The notes beneath the pieces are model-generated. The model was not told the origin of the DNA, made no database searches, and saw nothing but the letters and a program-made list of their open reading frames with translations. Shown here in pieces: positions 33,790-44,608 of a stretch of DNA of 64,000 nt. Origin of the DNA: Ixodes scapularis (taxonomy: Eukaryota > Arthropoda > Arachnida > Ixodida > Ixodidae); the NCBI RefSeq assembly GCF_016920785.2, contig NW_024609880.1, positions 58,603,292-58,667,291 of the forward strand, read 5' to 3'. Both the position numbers and the translations under genes were made by a program. The first letter of the stretch is position 1. The number at the start of each line of letters is the position of its first letter.

Positions 33790-34480
33790 AAGTGGCGTCA
33801 ATTTCCAAACTAAATTCAGCGAGAAAACTAAATGTGTATATAGACCACGTGACGTCAAATTTTCTGCTAGATTTAGTCTGGAAATTGTGTTGATGTGTCG
33901 CGTGTCGTCCGAAAACGTGACGTCAATTTTTCCTTAAAATTTAATAGGGAAACTGAAGTTGTTTAGGTCTCGTGACAACGGTTTTCCCGCCAAATGCAGT
34001 GGGGGAACTGAACTGGCATAGAGGTGACGTGACGTCGTCATGTGACGCCGATCCTCCCGCTGTCAAAATGAATTGCAACGTTTTTAGACTAGCTCAATTA
34101 CGGAAGTTCCCATAGACGCTGCTTGCACGAGAAGTACACCCCCCCCCCCCCCCCCCTTTCCCGCTCACCTCTCTTCGTTCGATTTGCCGGACTCCTGCCA
34201 AGGTAACTGCAAGGCATGTTATGGACTATGTATGTTACGAAGCATAGCATTAATTTGGCGTTCCACCGTACCCTATGAAAGACAAAGTTTTGAAACAAAA
34301 AATCTAGATGGCGCTTCGAACGACGTTAGGCGGACGGAAGTGATTCAGGTGGGTTTCACAACGGAGGTAAACTAGTAACGTTGCTGAATTGGAAAGTGGA
34401 ATTTGACATCTAGCCACGTGAGCTAAATTGACATCACGTGACCTAAACACCAATCTACATTCCGCCGCTAAGTTTGGCAG
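33790..34480. repeat. degenerate 60-bp minisatellite with CACGTGACGTC and GCTAAATTTAGC
   Basis: Between 33790 and 34060, motifs CACGTGACGTCAA, CTAGATTTAG or TAAATTYAGC, and GGAAACTGAA recur with a spacing near 60 bp. A fragment in the reverse orientation (CACGTGACCTAAACACCAAT, GCCGCTAAGTTTGGCAGG) lies at 34410-34480. It is the same unit as the cleaner array at 40066-40390. A run of about 20 C is at 34139-34158 between the two parts. Confidence 0.6.
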
Positions 34481-37134
34481 GATAGGCAGGGACCGACGGC
34501 CGGACGGACGTGGAACATTTTGAAATTGGTGGTTCTCTTAAAAACAATTTCATGCTTTTTAAGCATGAATAGAGGCAAAGAATAGAGGTCTACCAGCGAA
34601 TGAGAGCGCTCAGGTTAATATTAGCTTTGAAAATACCGCGTGCGGGACAACTGTGAACAATTGAAACCTCATACTCGCCCCTGCGCACGACGCATTTCTT
34701 TTTGTATGATTATGTCCCAAGCTTTGTGCTTAGCCGGGATTCTGTCATTTTTCGCAGTGATTCGTTGTCTTACGGTTTGCTGGATTATGAATTCGCGGAC
34801 TTTACCTTAGAGTGATAGCTCTCCACAAAATGACGTTACGACATGCCTGATATAAAACGTATGACCTCTATATAAAATATTGAGCTCATCTCTCAGAAAT
34901 CGCTCATATGAAAGCACATTTAATGTAATTTTCAGTAAAAAAAAAAACGCACTTGAAAGTTTGTTAGCCAAGCACAGCCCTTCATGCTTCTCGTCTATTG
35001 TTGTACAATAATGTTATCAGGAATGTCCTTGATTGCCAAGCAACTACGTTTAACTGTAATGCAACATTTCTTTCACTAAAACGGTGGGCACATCTCCCAA
35101 AATAGAGCCCCACGTTTGTTTCGCTGATAACGATTTTTCCTGGACCGAAGTGCTCCAATACACGGAATATAACGCTTCCTATAACCGACGGAGGCTAAGA
35201 GAAGAATCTAGTAAGTTTTTTTTTTGTTTTTTTTTTCTCTTGTTTGTTGTGACAGAACCGCTCACTTAAGCCCTTAGGACACACAGAAAGAAATAAGACC
35301 TAAAATTAGACAAAAAATTACGAGAAATATTTGAAAATTTATTCGCGCGCACACGCCCCATCTAAAAATGCGGAACGTGACCGGGAAGTGCAATCTGCTG
35401 AGCAAAACATCCGCCTAACAAAAAGAAAACCTAAGCTTCAGTAAGAAGTTTTAGTAGCAAAAAAAAAAAAATGCCCAGAAAAGTGCGAAGTGTTTCGATT
35501 TTTCTCGATGGCCAGCTGTTGCCAGAACCTCTCTGTGGAATCCGCTGAACGTCGACGTCCTAGTGTGCACAACTACGCTGCCTGTCTTTTCCCCAAGTCG
35601 GCTCGGGCCGCTACTCCGCACGCGGAGACTCTTAACAAATGTCACGTCCTGCCGAAGGGCGCCTTTGAGGTAAATACGTACAGGCACATAGGAAAGAATA
35701 ACATAAACAGCGAAAGAACGAGGAAGCCTGAAATCTGGTATCAAAAGCCAGAAAAATACGGAAGCAGTCCCAGTTTGCCATTCATCTCATACCGTTCCTT
35801 CGCCCCGGTTGTCTTTTTTGATGCGAGGCAACGAAGGCCCATAGTCTTGGCAGTTCACGTCTTCGAAGGGGCGTGTGCTTTGTCCAGCGTGTTCGTGGTG
35901 TGCGCTTGGCCGACAAGCTGGCGACGGGGCCGCACATATGCGTAACCTCGTTCTGCTGCGGCGGTCGTGCTGGGAAGAACGGGCCACTATTTGTTAGCGC
36001 TGATTTATTGCTCGTGCCCCCACGTTCAGATTGCCCTTTGAGTTTCCCTTCTTTGTACGTGAATCTTTCTCTGCGTGTTTGTGTACGCATCGATTCCACG
36101 CGCTTTTTTTTATGTCCATCTGTCCCTCTATCTTTCTGTCTTCGCGTGCGTTGTGGATTGGTGTTTTTGCGTCGTTTGTTTAAGTGCTCTTGTAGTTTCG
36201 GTGGCCTCGGCAATGATTGGGGCGGACGCGTCCGTTGCTGCTTTCATTACAGACGCATTGGTTGTGAACAGTCAACGTAATTGCTGTAGCACAAGCGTCC
36301 CGTGAGAAAACGCGGGTGCAACGGGATGAGTAGCACCTAAAAAAATAGTGCTGTGAAGCCTACTTCAATATTTTTCTGATGTCATAGAAAGTACAGTGCG
36401 TCACTCAGTGCACATTCTGTAAGACTGGTGACTGGAAAAACAAAGCTCCGCTTAATGTATAGCCCGCATCGGCGCGTTGCTAAATAAGAGGAGCGCTATT
36501 TTCGTGGGTGGCGCTTCTTCTGAGCCTCTTATGGCGCAGAATACAACAAAGAAAAAGGTTATTAAGTCTAGCAAAACTTCGTTTCAGCATAAATCCAGAC
36601 GTAACCGACGCTGCCAGCTGACAGAAACAGTCGGACAGCGTCAAAAACGCACAATCGTGGTGTTCATGTTTCTGTAGCAGTTTTATCATCGCTGAACCAA
36701 TCTTCAACAGAAAAGGCCTAGTCGCTTGCGATTTTGATGCTGCTTTGTTGGTCCCATTAGCTCCTAGCGTCGACTGCGTCTGGACATAAGCTGATATGTA
36801 ATATAATAATATATGTAGATTATGGTAAAATATTATAAAATTGAAAATATTACGGGAAAAAATATTTACTTTTCCTCTACAAAGTTTAGGTGTGACCATC
36901 GCTGCAATCTAAGGAGCGTGCTCGGTGCATGAAGATGATGTATACACCGAAAATCAGTCTGCGCTTTAATCCTGAGCATGATATCTCACATGCTTACATA
37001 ATTCTCCCTGTCACAACCCAGGCTTTGTTTCAGTGTCTAGACATATTTTCAGCCTCGTCATACGTCGAGCTTCCTTCGTATTTTGCGACGAATGGCTATC
37101 CCAAGTGCTTAGCTGGAGCGTAGATGCGCTGATT
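34481..37134. other. no recognisable gene
   Basis: Open frames at 35490-35945 (plus, 151 codons, with a GAG|GTAAAT donor-like site at about 35668), 35782-36213 (minus), 35873-36280 (plus) and 36480-36899 (minus, 139 codons) have no domain I recognise. One of them could be an exon, but nothing separates them from chance. Confidence 0.4.
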
Positions 37135-37289
37135 TTATTTATATAGACTGTGTCCATTGAGGAAATTCACCAACGTACAACATTCCACACAAATTTCATT
37201 CCGGAATTTCTTCGACAGTAAGTAATTTCTGCACTTCAGTAAAGTCAACAAAATAACACCAATAACAACAAAGATACCTGTTGTAACAC
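37135..37289 (-). CDS. candidate terminal exon: transmembrane segment and short tail
   Basis: Read on the minus strand, a pyrimidine tract TTTGCCTTTTTTGCAG ends at 37290 and looks like a 3' splice site. The frame entered continues VTTGIFVVIGVILLTLLKCR, about 17 hydrophobic residues followed by basic residues, then NYLLSKKFRNEICVECC and a short tail to the stop at 37135-37137. AATAAA overlaps the stop codon (37134-37139), so a very short 3' UTR is possible. This is the expected form of the last exon of a single-pass membrane protein: membrane anchor, positive stop-transfer residues, cysteine-containing cytoplasmic tail. The upstream exons are not identified and the family is unknown. Confidence 0.4.
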
Positions 37290-37394
37290 CTGCAAAAAAG
37301 GCAAATATTAGCAGCACAACGGAAGGACGTTATATCTTAACAGAAAATAGTACAGGAGGGCGCTTAAGCCTCGCCTTTAAGCGTGGAATCCGAA

Positions 37395-37783
37395 AGCCGT
37401 GCAACCGTCCCTTCGTGGCCTAGTGAGTAGCGTATCTTGCTCGCAACCGAAGGGTCGTGGGTTTGGATCCTGCCTAAAATTCTTAAATTTTTTTCTTTTG
37501 GGCAAATTAATTACTTTATAAACTGAAATCATTCTGCATGCATGCGACTTTTAATTCGCATTACATGCCATGCATTCATTACTTTAATTTCATGTGTGAC
37601 GTCACGTTTCACGTAAGCATTGTGGGTTCTTTGAAATTCCCGTGCGTGGGTATGTGCGTGCGAATTCATGACCCTATAGATCAATCAGGATTTTCTCCTC
37701 CTGCCGACGCCGACGCTGGCTTTTCTGCGACACGATCTCCTTAACACTACGGTGTTAAAAAACAAAACAAAATAAGACCCTTC
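37395..37783 (+). repeat. full-length tRNA-derived tick SINE
   Basis: A tRNA-like head has TGGCCTAGTGAG (A box, 37416-37427) and GGTTTGGATCC (B box, one or two changes from GGTTCGATCC, 37460-37470), so it carries an internal RNA polymerase III promoter. The body runs through TGTGTGACGTCACGTTTCAC, GTGCGTGCGAATTCATGACC, GCCGACGCCGACGCTGGC and GCGACACGATCTCCTTAACA, ending in an A-rich tail (AAAACAAAACAAAA) at 37757-37774. I recognise this order as a repeat common in ixodid ticks; the tick SINE named Ruka is also tRNA-derived, but I cannot say whether this is it. The copy looks complete and little decayed. Confidence 0.8.
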
Positions 37784-38519
37784 CCAAATAGCTAGGATTG
37801 AGAACCAATCTTCACTATCCCCTGTGTCATCTGGTCCTGAGCGTTTTTATTCTGTGAATCCGTGCGTGGCTTGCTTTGCAGGGCAGACGCTGGACGTTTC
37901 ATTTCGCAGTTGACCAGGTTTGCGGTCGGCGCCACAACCACTCTCATCACTTCTAACTTTTGTTTTGTTTTCGAATTTTTTTGGTTCCCATTATTGCTAT
38001 CGTCGAGTAGAGAGATAAATGTTTCGTGATTTTGTTCCAAATTTTTTTTGTAAAATGTTTTACGTGACTTGTAAAAATTCGAAGTCTCCAAGTGACCAAA
38101 TCCCGAAGCGGTTAAAGTAATGGAAGCAAAAACGAAACAAAAGAATTGGCTGCGGCCTTTACCCTAACATGCATGACATGCAGTATTTAGGAACGATTGT
38201 TTCAATTCTTTGGAAGACATGAAACAGTCGTCCCGGGAGTGAAAAACCTGTACTTTTATCGACTTTGGAGAAATTAAATCGGTGTGTAACGTGACCAAAA
38301 AGGGGGGAGAAGGAAGAGGGGCAACTGCGGAGGGGGAGGGGGCAATGCATGACGATGAGGTGAAGCATTAAGACAAGGAAGGGAAGAGAAACAAATGGCA
38401 AAACTGAATTGCTGAGCCACATCAAGCAGGGCGCAGAGGGAGGAAAGGAAAGGAAAGGAAGGTGGAACGGCACACTAAAAAAATGGGAAAGAGATGAGGA
38501 GAGAGAGGATGTTTCTCAT
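37784..38519. other. no assigned gene; hydrophilic 99-codon ORF and purine-rich tract
   Basis: The minus-strand frame 37792-38091 starts METSNFYKSRKTFYKKN and is lysine-, asparagine- and glutamine-rich. It has no known domain and ends next to the SINE tail. A purine-rich tract (GGGGAGAAGGAAGAGGGG and similar) covers about 38300-38470. Confidence 0.4.
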
Positions 38520-39968
38520 TCCGGTTTTCGTTCCGGTTCAGGGAAAACGGTTCACCTCCAGTTCAGCTCCGGTTCAGCTCTGGAGTGAAAAAATAAAGGT
38601 TCAAACCGGTTCGAACCAGTTCGCACTCATGTGCTACAAATACAATTGACGACAGCAAAAGATAAGCTATGCAGATTTTATTAAAGTGTTACACACAGGA
38701 AGCAGAGTCTCACATTACTGTGTGAAACGAACGACCTAGTGCTGGAGCACCTCGGGGCGTGGGTGAAAGCGCAGTTCAATGTGAGGCAGCTGACCGAAGA
38801 ATGCACATCCGGGGAAAGACGGCATCTCTGAGACGATAGAATGAACTTCAGTGCAGAAAAGGCTCGCTGCACGCTGACCTGGGTCGCAGGCACTCCCATG
38901 GTTACTTGCGCCATTGGGTAGAGTTCTGAACTCCGTTCCCTTTTCTGCTCCCAAAGCGGCAACACTTTAGCATCCCTTGAAAACCGCGGCTCCTTGTCTA
39001 GCAATGCGCACAAGAGCTCTGCGCCTTGATGTTTGTGTTTCTGAGGAGAAAACGTTTTGGTCCTTGCTGTTTCTGCTACCAGAGATCAAAGTTGTTTTGC
39101 TCTTTTTCTGTAGCTGTAACTGTTGATTGAATCCCCCCTCCCCTTTCTGGTGCTAGTCTTTAATTTCGGACAGATTATTAAATCCGCTGGGTTATTTTGA
39201 AAGCAGATTAGATGCGCCAAAATATGGCAACCAGTGCAGGTTCTTAAATATCCGTCGGCCTTTGTATCGCTGTCTTATCAGATCAGTTGTGCAATGAACT
39301 CAAGTTGTTAAAAGTAAATTCCACTCAACTCTACAAAATTGAAGACAAAAAACACCAAGCAAAGCCTGGACTGAACGGAAAAAGAAATAAAAAATAAAAA
39401 AACAAGGCCAAAGAAAGGAATAGACATCATTAGGTTTGTTGTCTATACTTCTCTTTGTCCTTTTTTGCGTTTAGTCCGAGATGAAAAACCAACTAGCCCA
39501 ACTCACCGTTTTGCCACCAAACAGGCTCATTATTGGTCACTTTTGCTAACGTACAAATTGGGTATGTACAGTGTTAAATTTTCTTTAATGAGCCATTCCG
39601 GTCCCCAAGAAAAGGTTGGGATGAATGTGGGCATTCATTAAAGAAATACATATGACCAGAAATCATGGAGAGTTTATAGTTCCTGTGCTCATTTCGTTTG
39701 AAGTCTCGAGACGAACTTCATAAATTATGAAGGCAACCGTTATGTCAAAACCTGATAATGGAACGTTACAGAGCTTACCGCTACCTATTTTTTTTTTTTT
39801 CGCTTTTTGACTTCCCACATGAACGAAACACCGCTAAAATAATTGATCAGTTTTGCCCAGGGACGAAAAAATAATTATTTCGTTCCGGGTCAACTCCGGT
39901 TCGCGAGAAAAAAAACGTTTTTTTTTTCCGATTATCGGTTCACGATTCGGGTTCGGATCAATACCCTG
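38520..39968 (-). mobile_element. hAT element relic, right end CAGGGTATTGATCCGAACC
   Basis: The right border, read on the minus strand, begins CAGGGTATTGATCCGAACCC (39968 inward), a hAT-like terminus, and both edges (38520-38625 and 39840-39965) hold clusters of CCGGTT/AACCGG-type subterminal motifs. The transposase fragment at 38681-39013 lies inside. The left terminus is lost or too decayed to find, so no target duplication can be tested. I take the two motif clusters and the transposase piece as one insertion. Confidence 0.6.
38681..39013 (-). pseudogene. hAT transposase C-terminal dimerisation domain, fragment
   Basis: A 110-codon minus-strand frame contains VPATQVSVQRAFSALKFILS followed by SSQRCRLSPDV. 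This is the signature of the hAT C-terminal dimerisation region, where the usual form is VPATS-x-VERxFS with an alanine/leucine helix. Upstream of it, LYPMAQVTMG corresponds to the short helix before VPA. The rest of the transposase (BED finger, catalytic DDE core) is missing. Downstream the frame runs on past the expected end, so it is a remnant. Confidence 0.85.
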
Positions 39969-40065
39969 ATTGAAGGTAGGGGGCGAGGAAGGGGAGAGGA
40001 ACGGGGAGCGAGGGGAAGGAAGGGAGATGAAGGGAAGGGGAGAGGGAAGAGAGGATATTAGTGTG

Positions 40066-40390
40066 CATCACGTGACGTAAATGTTTCCCGCTAAATGTAG
40101 CGGGGAAAATAAATTGCTGTATAGATCACGTGCCATCAGGTCACGTGACGTGGATTTCTCCCGCTAAATTTAACGGGGAAACTGAATTGGTGTTTAGGTC
40201 TCGTGACGTCAATTCGCCCGCTAAGTTTAGCGGGGCAACTGAATACGTGCCCTCTTGCAACCGCTACACATCACAAGACTTGAATTTTGCAGCCAAATTT
40301 AGCGGGGATGTTGAATTGACGTATAAGCCACGTGACACCAATTTTTCCACTTGGTGAATAGGTCACATGACTTGAGGTTACGCGGTACCC
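40066..40390. repeat. 60-bp minisatellite with CACGTGACGTC and GCTAAATTTAGC
   Basis: About five units, each with CACGTGACGT, then TTYCCCGCTAAATTTARCGG, then GGAAACTGAATTG and TGTATAGRTC. Examples start near 40068, 40141, 40203, 40270 and 40329. The unit combines two palindromes: the E-box-like CACGTG with TGACGT, and the GCTAAATTTAGC core of the TTAGAGC elements. A purine-rich GGGGAAGGAAGGG tract (39975-40055) precedes it. Confidence 0.8.
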
Positions 40391-42156
40391 GGTTAAATTA
40401 AATTTAGAAAACTTTCACCAGCTCGCCTAAGCACAGACTGTATTCTCGTTAATTTACACGGATTTGTTTTTCGTTTTGTTTTCCCTGAGTTTTCTATTTC
40501 AAATTTATCGGACGGATTTTGTTCAGAGATCAGTTGGCATGCGCTAGTCATGTGAACCATCCGGCACCAAGCGCCGCAAATCGCGATAATATTTAAAAGA
40601 AAAGTTTTGAACTAATGCGTCTCTGGTTTAAAACAAGACAAAAATATATTTGTGACATTTGTGCTGCAGAAGCAGGAATCTGCCAACTGAAGGCCTGAAA
40701 AATTGTGCTTGGAGACGCAGAGAGGAATCGTGCAGACCCACTAAGCACAGAAGTAAACAGACCTAACAGGTGATTACTGGACAAAAACATTCCTCAACGT
40801 TAACGCCTGAAGCAAAAGGGTGAAAATAAAATTAGGACACATTATAAATGCAAAGAATAAACAAAATACAGAAATCAAAAGCCAGAGACTCCAGATAACG
40901 TCAACAATTTGCAGAGACTTCGCGAAGGCCGGGGAAGCTGAGAGGAGTCCGGCAACAGCGGGAAGGCAGAGAGTTACGAATGACAAAGTGATTCCACTCG
41001 ACAGCACGCAGAGCACGATAAATCGTAAGTCCTGAACGCGGAGAAATGTCTCACGCAAGCCATGAGCTCTTGCGTGTGTTTGTGCATCTTAAAAAAATTG
41101 CGAAGAAGACCTTTTGCATTTGAGGAGCTTTGACTTTTGGCACTTCAGGAAAGAGACTGCATTTGAGCGGGGATCGAAGGAGTTACTCTACTTAGATGGC
41201 AGCAGCAATATTAAGAAATGACAACCACCGATCTTTTGTACCAGTGCTACGTGACAGTGTTTTGTTTTGTTCTTGTGTACAGGTGAAATTGGATTCAAGA
41301 AGTAGCTTTTCCTGACGGTAGCCTTTAGCTTGGTCGATGTGTTGGTGCCGGCGATTTGCATTGTTAGAGAACCACGGAGGGTAATTGTTAAGCATACGTA
41401 CATTAGATTGCACAATGAAACTGATTGTTAACTAAAAATATATACACGTGATAGTGGAAGTTTAATGTGAATAACCAATTCTATTCCGCATTCCAACGTT
41501 TTCCAGCCTGATGTGCCAGATCCAGGGTTCCATACCCCTCAGTTAGCCGCTGTGGTGAGCAATTGAATCACGTGTCTCAAAAGATAACATTTAATTTTCC
41601 TACATGGCTACCTGCGAAATTTGATAGCACCATTTGCAATAGAAACACCCCAGCGCTGTTTGTTGGCTACTTTGAGAAGCATTAAGAACTCACGCCAGCT
41701 GCAACCAGAATTAAGAAATAGAGCTCGCGGCATTTCTATTGCTATTTGAAATACCAAGCCTTATTTTTTTTTTTATATAGTTGCACCGCTAATACAAGAC
41801 AATCTGGGTGAGATTGTCCTTTATGCCTTCGCTCTAAAGGGCAATGCGGTTAGTGTGGTTTGGTAATTATTCTAGACTTAGAGGTCCAGCCGGCAGTACT
41901 GATTACACAAACAAATACCGAGACAACAACCGTACATCCCAAATCATAAGAAGTAAAAATAATTCCCTAGACACGTGAACCTGAGGTGCGACAACGAAAT
42001 ACTGTAATGATGCGAAGACACGGGGCATGTTTTCATAACTTTGAATATAGGTTAATTTAGTCAATTTTATTTCGAACACGTGCAAACACTTGCGGAAATC
42101 CGTGCTGAAGCAAAAATTATATTCCAGCAGCCTCTGGCGCTGAATGTAGACGACAC
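40391..42156. other. no assigned gene; hydrophobic minus-strand ORF at 40774-41058
   Basis: The minus-strand frame 40774-41058 has two long hydrophobic stretches (LRFIVLCVLSSGITLSFVTL and WSLWLLISVFCLFFAFIMC) after a possible acceptor (TTTCTCCGCGTTCAG). It could be part of a membrane-protein gene on the same strand as the candidate exon at 37135-37289. No family is recognised, and hydrophobic frames are common in T-rich DNA. Confidence 0.3.
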
Positions 42157-42256
42157 ACACACAACACAGACACACACACACACACACACGCACGCACGCA
42201 CACGCACGTACGCGCGCGCACACACACACACACACACACGCGCGCGCACTAACACA
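42157..42256. repeat. (CA)n / (CG) microsatellite
   Basis: About 100 bp of alternating CA with ACGC and CGCG interruptions. The alternating purine-pyrimidine order can adopt Z-DNA. The open frames across it on both strands are artefacts. Confidence 0.95.
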
Positions 42257-44363
42257 CAGAAAATACTATATCATAACGATGCAGGAATATCTTTTCCGTG
42301 TTCACTGAAAGAAAAACCGTGTTCTAAGAAATTGAATTACAAAGCAGATAAACGGTAAGGTTTCGACTACCGTAACGCGAACGGACCCTATTTTATTTTC
42401 ACTTGCGTGGGCAAGAACAGAAAAATCATGACTTTAGAGGATACTTTTACACCTTTAAAATACTCTGTCCTTAACAAAATAATAAACATGGCTTTTAGTT
42501 GTTATTTTATTCGGTACATATGCCACCTTTTAGTTGTAACCGTCTTCTGAGCTTTGTTATTTGCTAGAATCGTTCCTTCCGCTGGGCGTAAAAAGTACAT
42601 TGTTACAACTTACAAGCATGTTTTGTGAGAAAATGCCCACAGAGGCTTTCGTCGGGATTATTAAGTGCAGAAATTAGCTTATCTGTTTTGTTTTTTTTTA
42701 ATTTTTAAATGGTGTTCGCGTTTCTGTGTGTTCTATATTCTGTGCTGCGGTCAAGTTATTTTTGTGCTAGTTATTGTGTATACCAAAGTATCCAATCCCA
42801 ATATTGACCACCTTCGCCTTTACTAATTTCATGTAAAATTGACATTATTTTCTTTTCCTTTTGTGTGAACAATGATTCACGTGCGCGCGGGTGGTCAACA
42901 TAAAAAATAGGTGCCTACAAGGTGTCTATTTTTCAGTCAAGATAGCACTGATATATTATCCGAAATAATGTTCCCAGTAATCACAGCAATTCCAAAAAGT
43001 TAGATATGATCTTCCTATACGCGCGTACTACACCGTTACTTATCTTATCGAGATACGTGATAATTTATTATTTAACATGACAAATTTATCCGGTCACGGA
43101 ATGCTGGGCATCGTCGCTGGCAAGCAATGCTACAAAACGTTTCTGGGTTTACATTGGGATAACGTTTTATAGAAATTATCCGCGACTCCGTAAATCAATG
43201 GCGAAAATTGCATTATTTTCGTGCAGGCTACTTGGTACAGACAAAACGCACAATGTAAACGTAAAACTTGAACCGGTATTACTCGTGGTATTGAAGTCAT
43301 TTGGAACAAGTATTTCTAAGAATGGAAGTTAAAACGTTTTTAGAGTAAAAGGAAGGCCTTGGCCCCTAATTTTGAATAAGTTGAAGCCTGGCATACATGA
43401 TTCTGCAGACGTCTTCACAACGTCTAAACTTTCCGTGGCTGTCCTGTGGATGTGTAATGGATATTTGTGACGCCAGGGAGCAGATCCCACACCCAGGATG
43501 CTCCCTTCCTCCTGAATCTGTAAAGACCTTGAAGGTAAAAAACGAAACAAAGCACGGGCAAAAAAAAAATGATTTTGGGAATAGAGAAAACGCGGAATGT
43601 ACACGTACCTTTATAAAAACTAAAATAAGATTCCAATCTTTGGAGGGGCAAAATGGGCAGAACAGTACCACATCTAAAGGTATGATCTTTAGCGTGTATT
43701 CAGGTGTAATTACGCTATCGCACGTCGGTGAATGCTCGTTACAAAAACAAGACTGGCAGGTAAGGGCATGCGTAGCCTGGGTGTGACATCGCATCAAGGA
43801 CCGTAGGGCAGACTTGCTGCTGAAAGCGTACGTTTTGCACTTTATTTCTCCCCAGCCGATTTTTTTTTTTGTATAGGAAAAACCAGAAAAAAAAACAAAA
43901 CAAAAAACAAGAAAACATTCTGCGATGACGTTAGGTGCACGCAATTCATTAATTACACCGAGGATCACTCTGAAATGAGAACTTTAGATGAACGTGCTGT
44001 GAGCAGCAGTGCGCTAACGTGCTCGGTCGCCATTTAGGTAGCAACGGCAAGCACGCAATGCGGTCTTTGCGTCAAAGCGCGCGTTTTGAATCAACATTTG
44101 TCGTTTCTCGAATGTTTTCTGAATTCCAATTTCTGTTCATGTTGTTCTGTGATTCTGAATGCTTCTCGCAAGTTCAAATCGCAGCCTCTGGCTGCGATTT
44201 TAATTTGCACAGGTTGTTTCCGAGCGCCGTTCGGGCGTAAAGAAAGTTAATTTATATATGATCATAGTTCCTGGAAAAGGGGAACAAGGAGGACAAAAGA
44301 CAAACACAAATCTCTAAATACAACTAGATGAGTAATGCGCGCAAAAAAAAAAGAAAAAAAGTT
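42257..44363. other. no assigned gene; weak exon candidates near 43400-43760 minus
   Basis: The minus-strand frame 43366-43968 (200 codons) is preceded by CTTACCTGCCAG (about 43757) and holds a cysteine-containing segment, SCFCNEHSPTCDS. It includes GTACGTGTAC and TTTTTTACCTTCAAG (43530-43620), which would fit a short intron. No family is recognised, and the opposite strand is also open over 43397-43786. Confidence 0.35.
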
Positions 44364-44435
44364 GCCTGGTCCTGGTATCAAACCTGGAACTTCTCCATTT
44401 CCAGTGGAGCGCTCTATCAACTGAGCTTACCAGTG
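44364..44435 (-). pseudogene. tRNA-like sequence (SINE head or tRNA pseudogene)
   Basis: On the minus strand the 72-bp sequence folds as a near cloverleaf: D arm GCTCAGTTGATAGAGC, anticodon arm CTCCA-CTGGAAA-TGGAG (five pairs, loop CTGGAAA), T arm CCAGG-TTTGATA-CCAGG, acceptor ends CACTGGT and ACCAGGC with two mismatches. By position the anticodon would be GGA (Ser), but the variable arm is short (AAGTT), unlike true tRNA-Ser. The A box (TAAGCTCAGTTGAT) and B box (GGTTTGATACC) are recognisable. A second, more decayed copy follows at 44542-44608, which favours a tRNA-derived repeat over a real gene. Confidence 0.6.
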
Positions 44436-44541
44436 GTTAGACGTCAGTAGAAAGAACGAGTTTTATCAGTAGTCAGAAATCTAACACAAACAAGGATGAA
44501 CGGGCTACATTTTTTTAAGGTAAACGATTAAGTAATACTCC

Positions 44542-44608
44542 GCCTCGTCCTGGTATCAAACAAGGGACCTCTTCATTTCCAGTAAAGCGCTCTACCAACT
44601 GTCAATAA
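44542..44608 (-). pseudogene. second tRNA-like copy, decayed
   Basis: Shares with 44364-44435 the blocks GTTGGTAGAGCGCT, TTTACTGGAAATGAAGAGGT and TTTGATACCAGGACGAGGC on the minus strand. The D arm is disrupted and the acceptor 5' half is missing. It lies about 110 bp from the first copy, in the same orientation. Confidence 0.55.

Noticed and set aside
41903..42358. Open frames of 62-110 codons on both strands
   Set aside because: They cross the CA/CG microsatellite; the Cys/Val or Thr/His runs are repeat artefacts.
44364..44435. Functional tRNA-Ser(GGA)
   Set aside because: Short variable arm, two acceptor mismatches and a nearby decayed duplicate argue for a tRNA-derived repeat.
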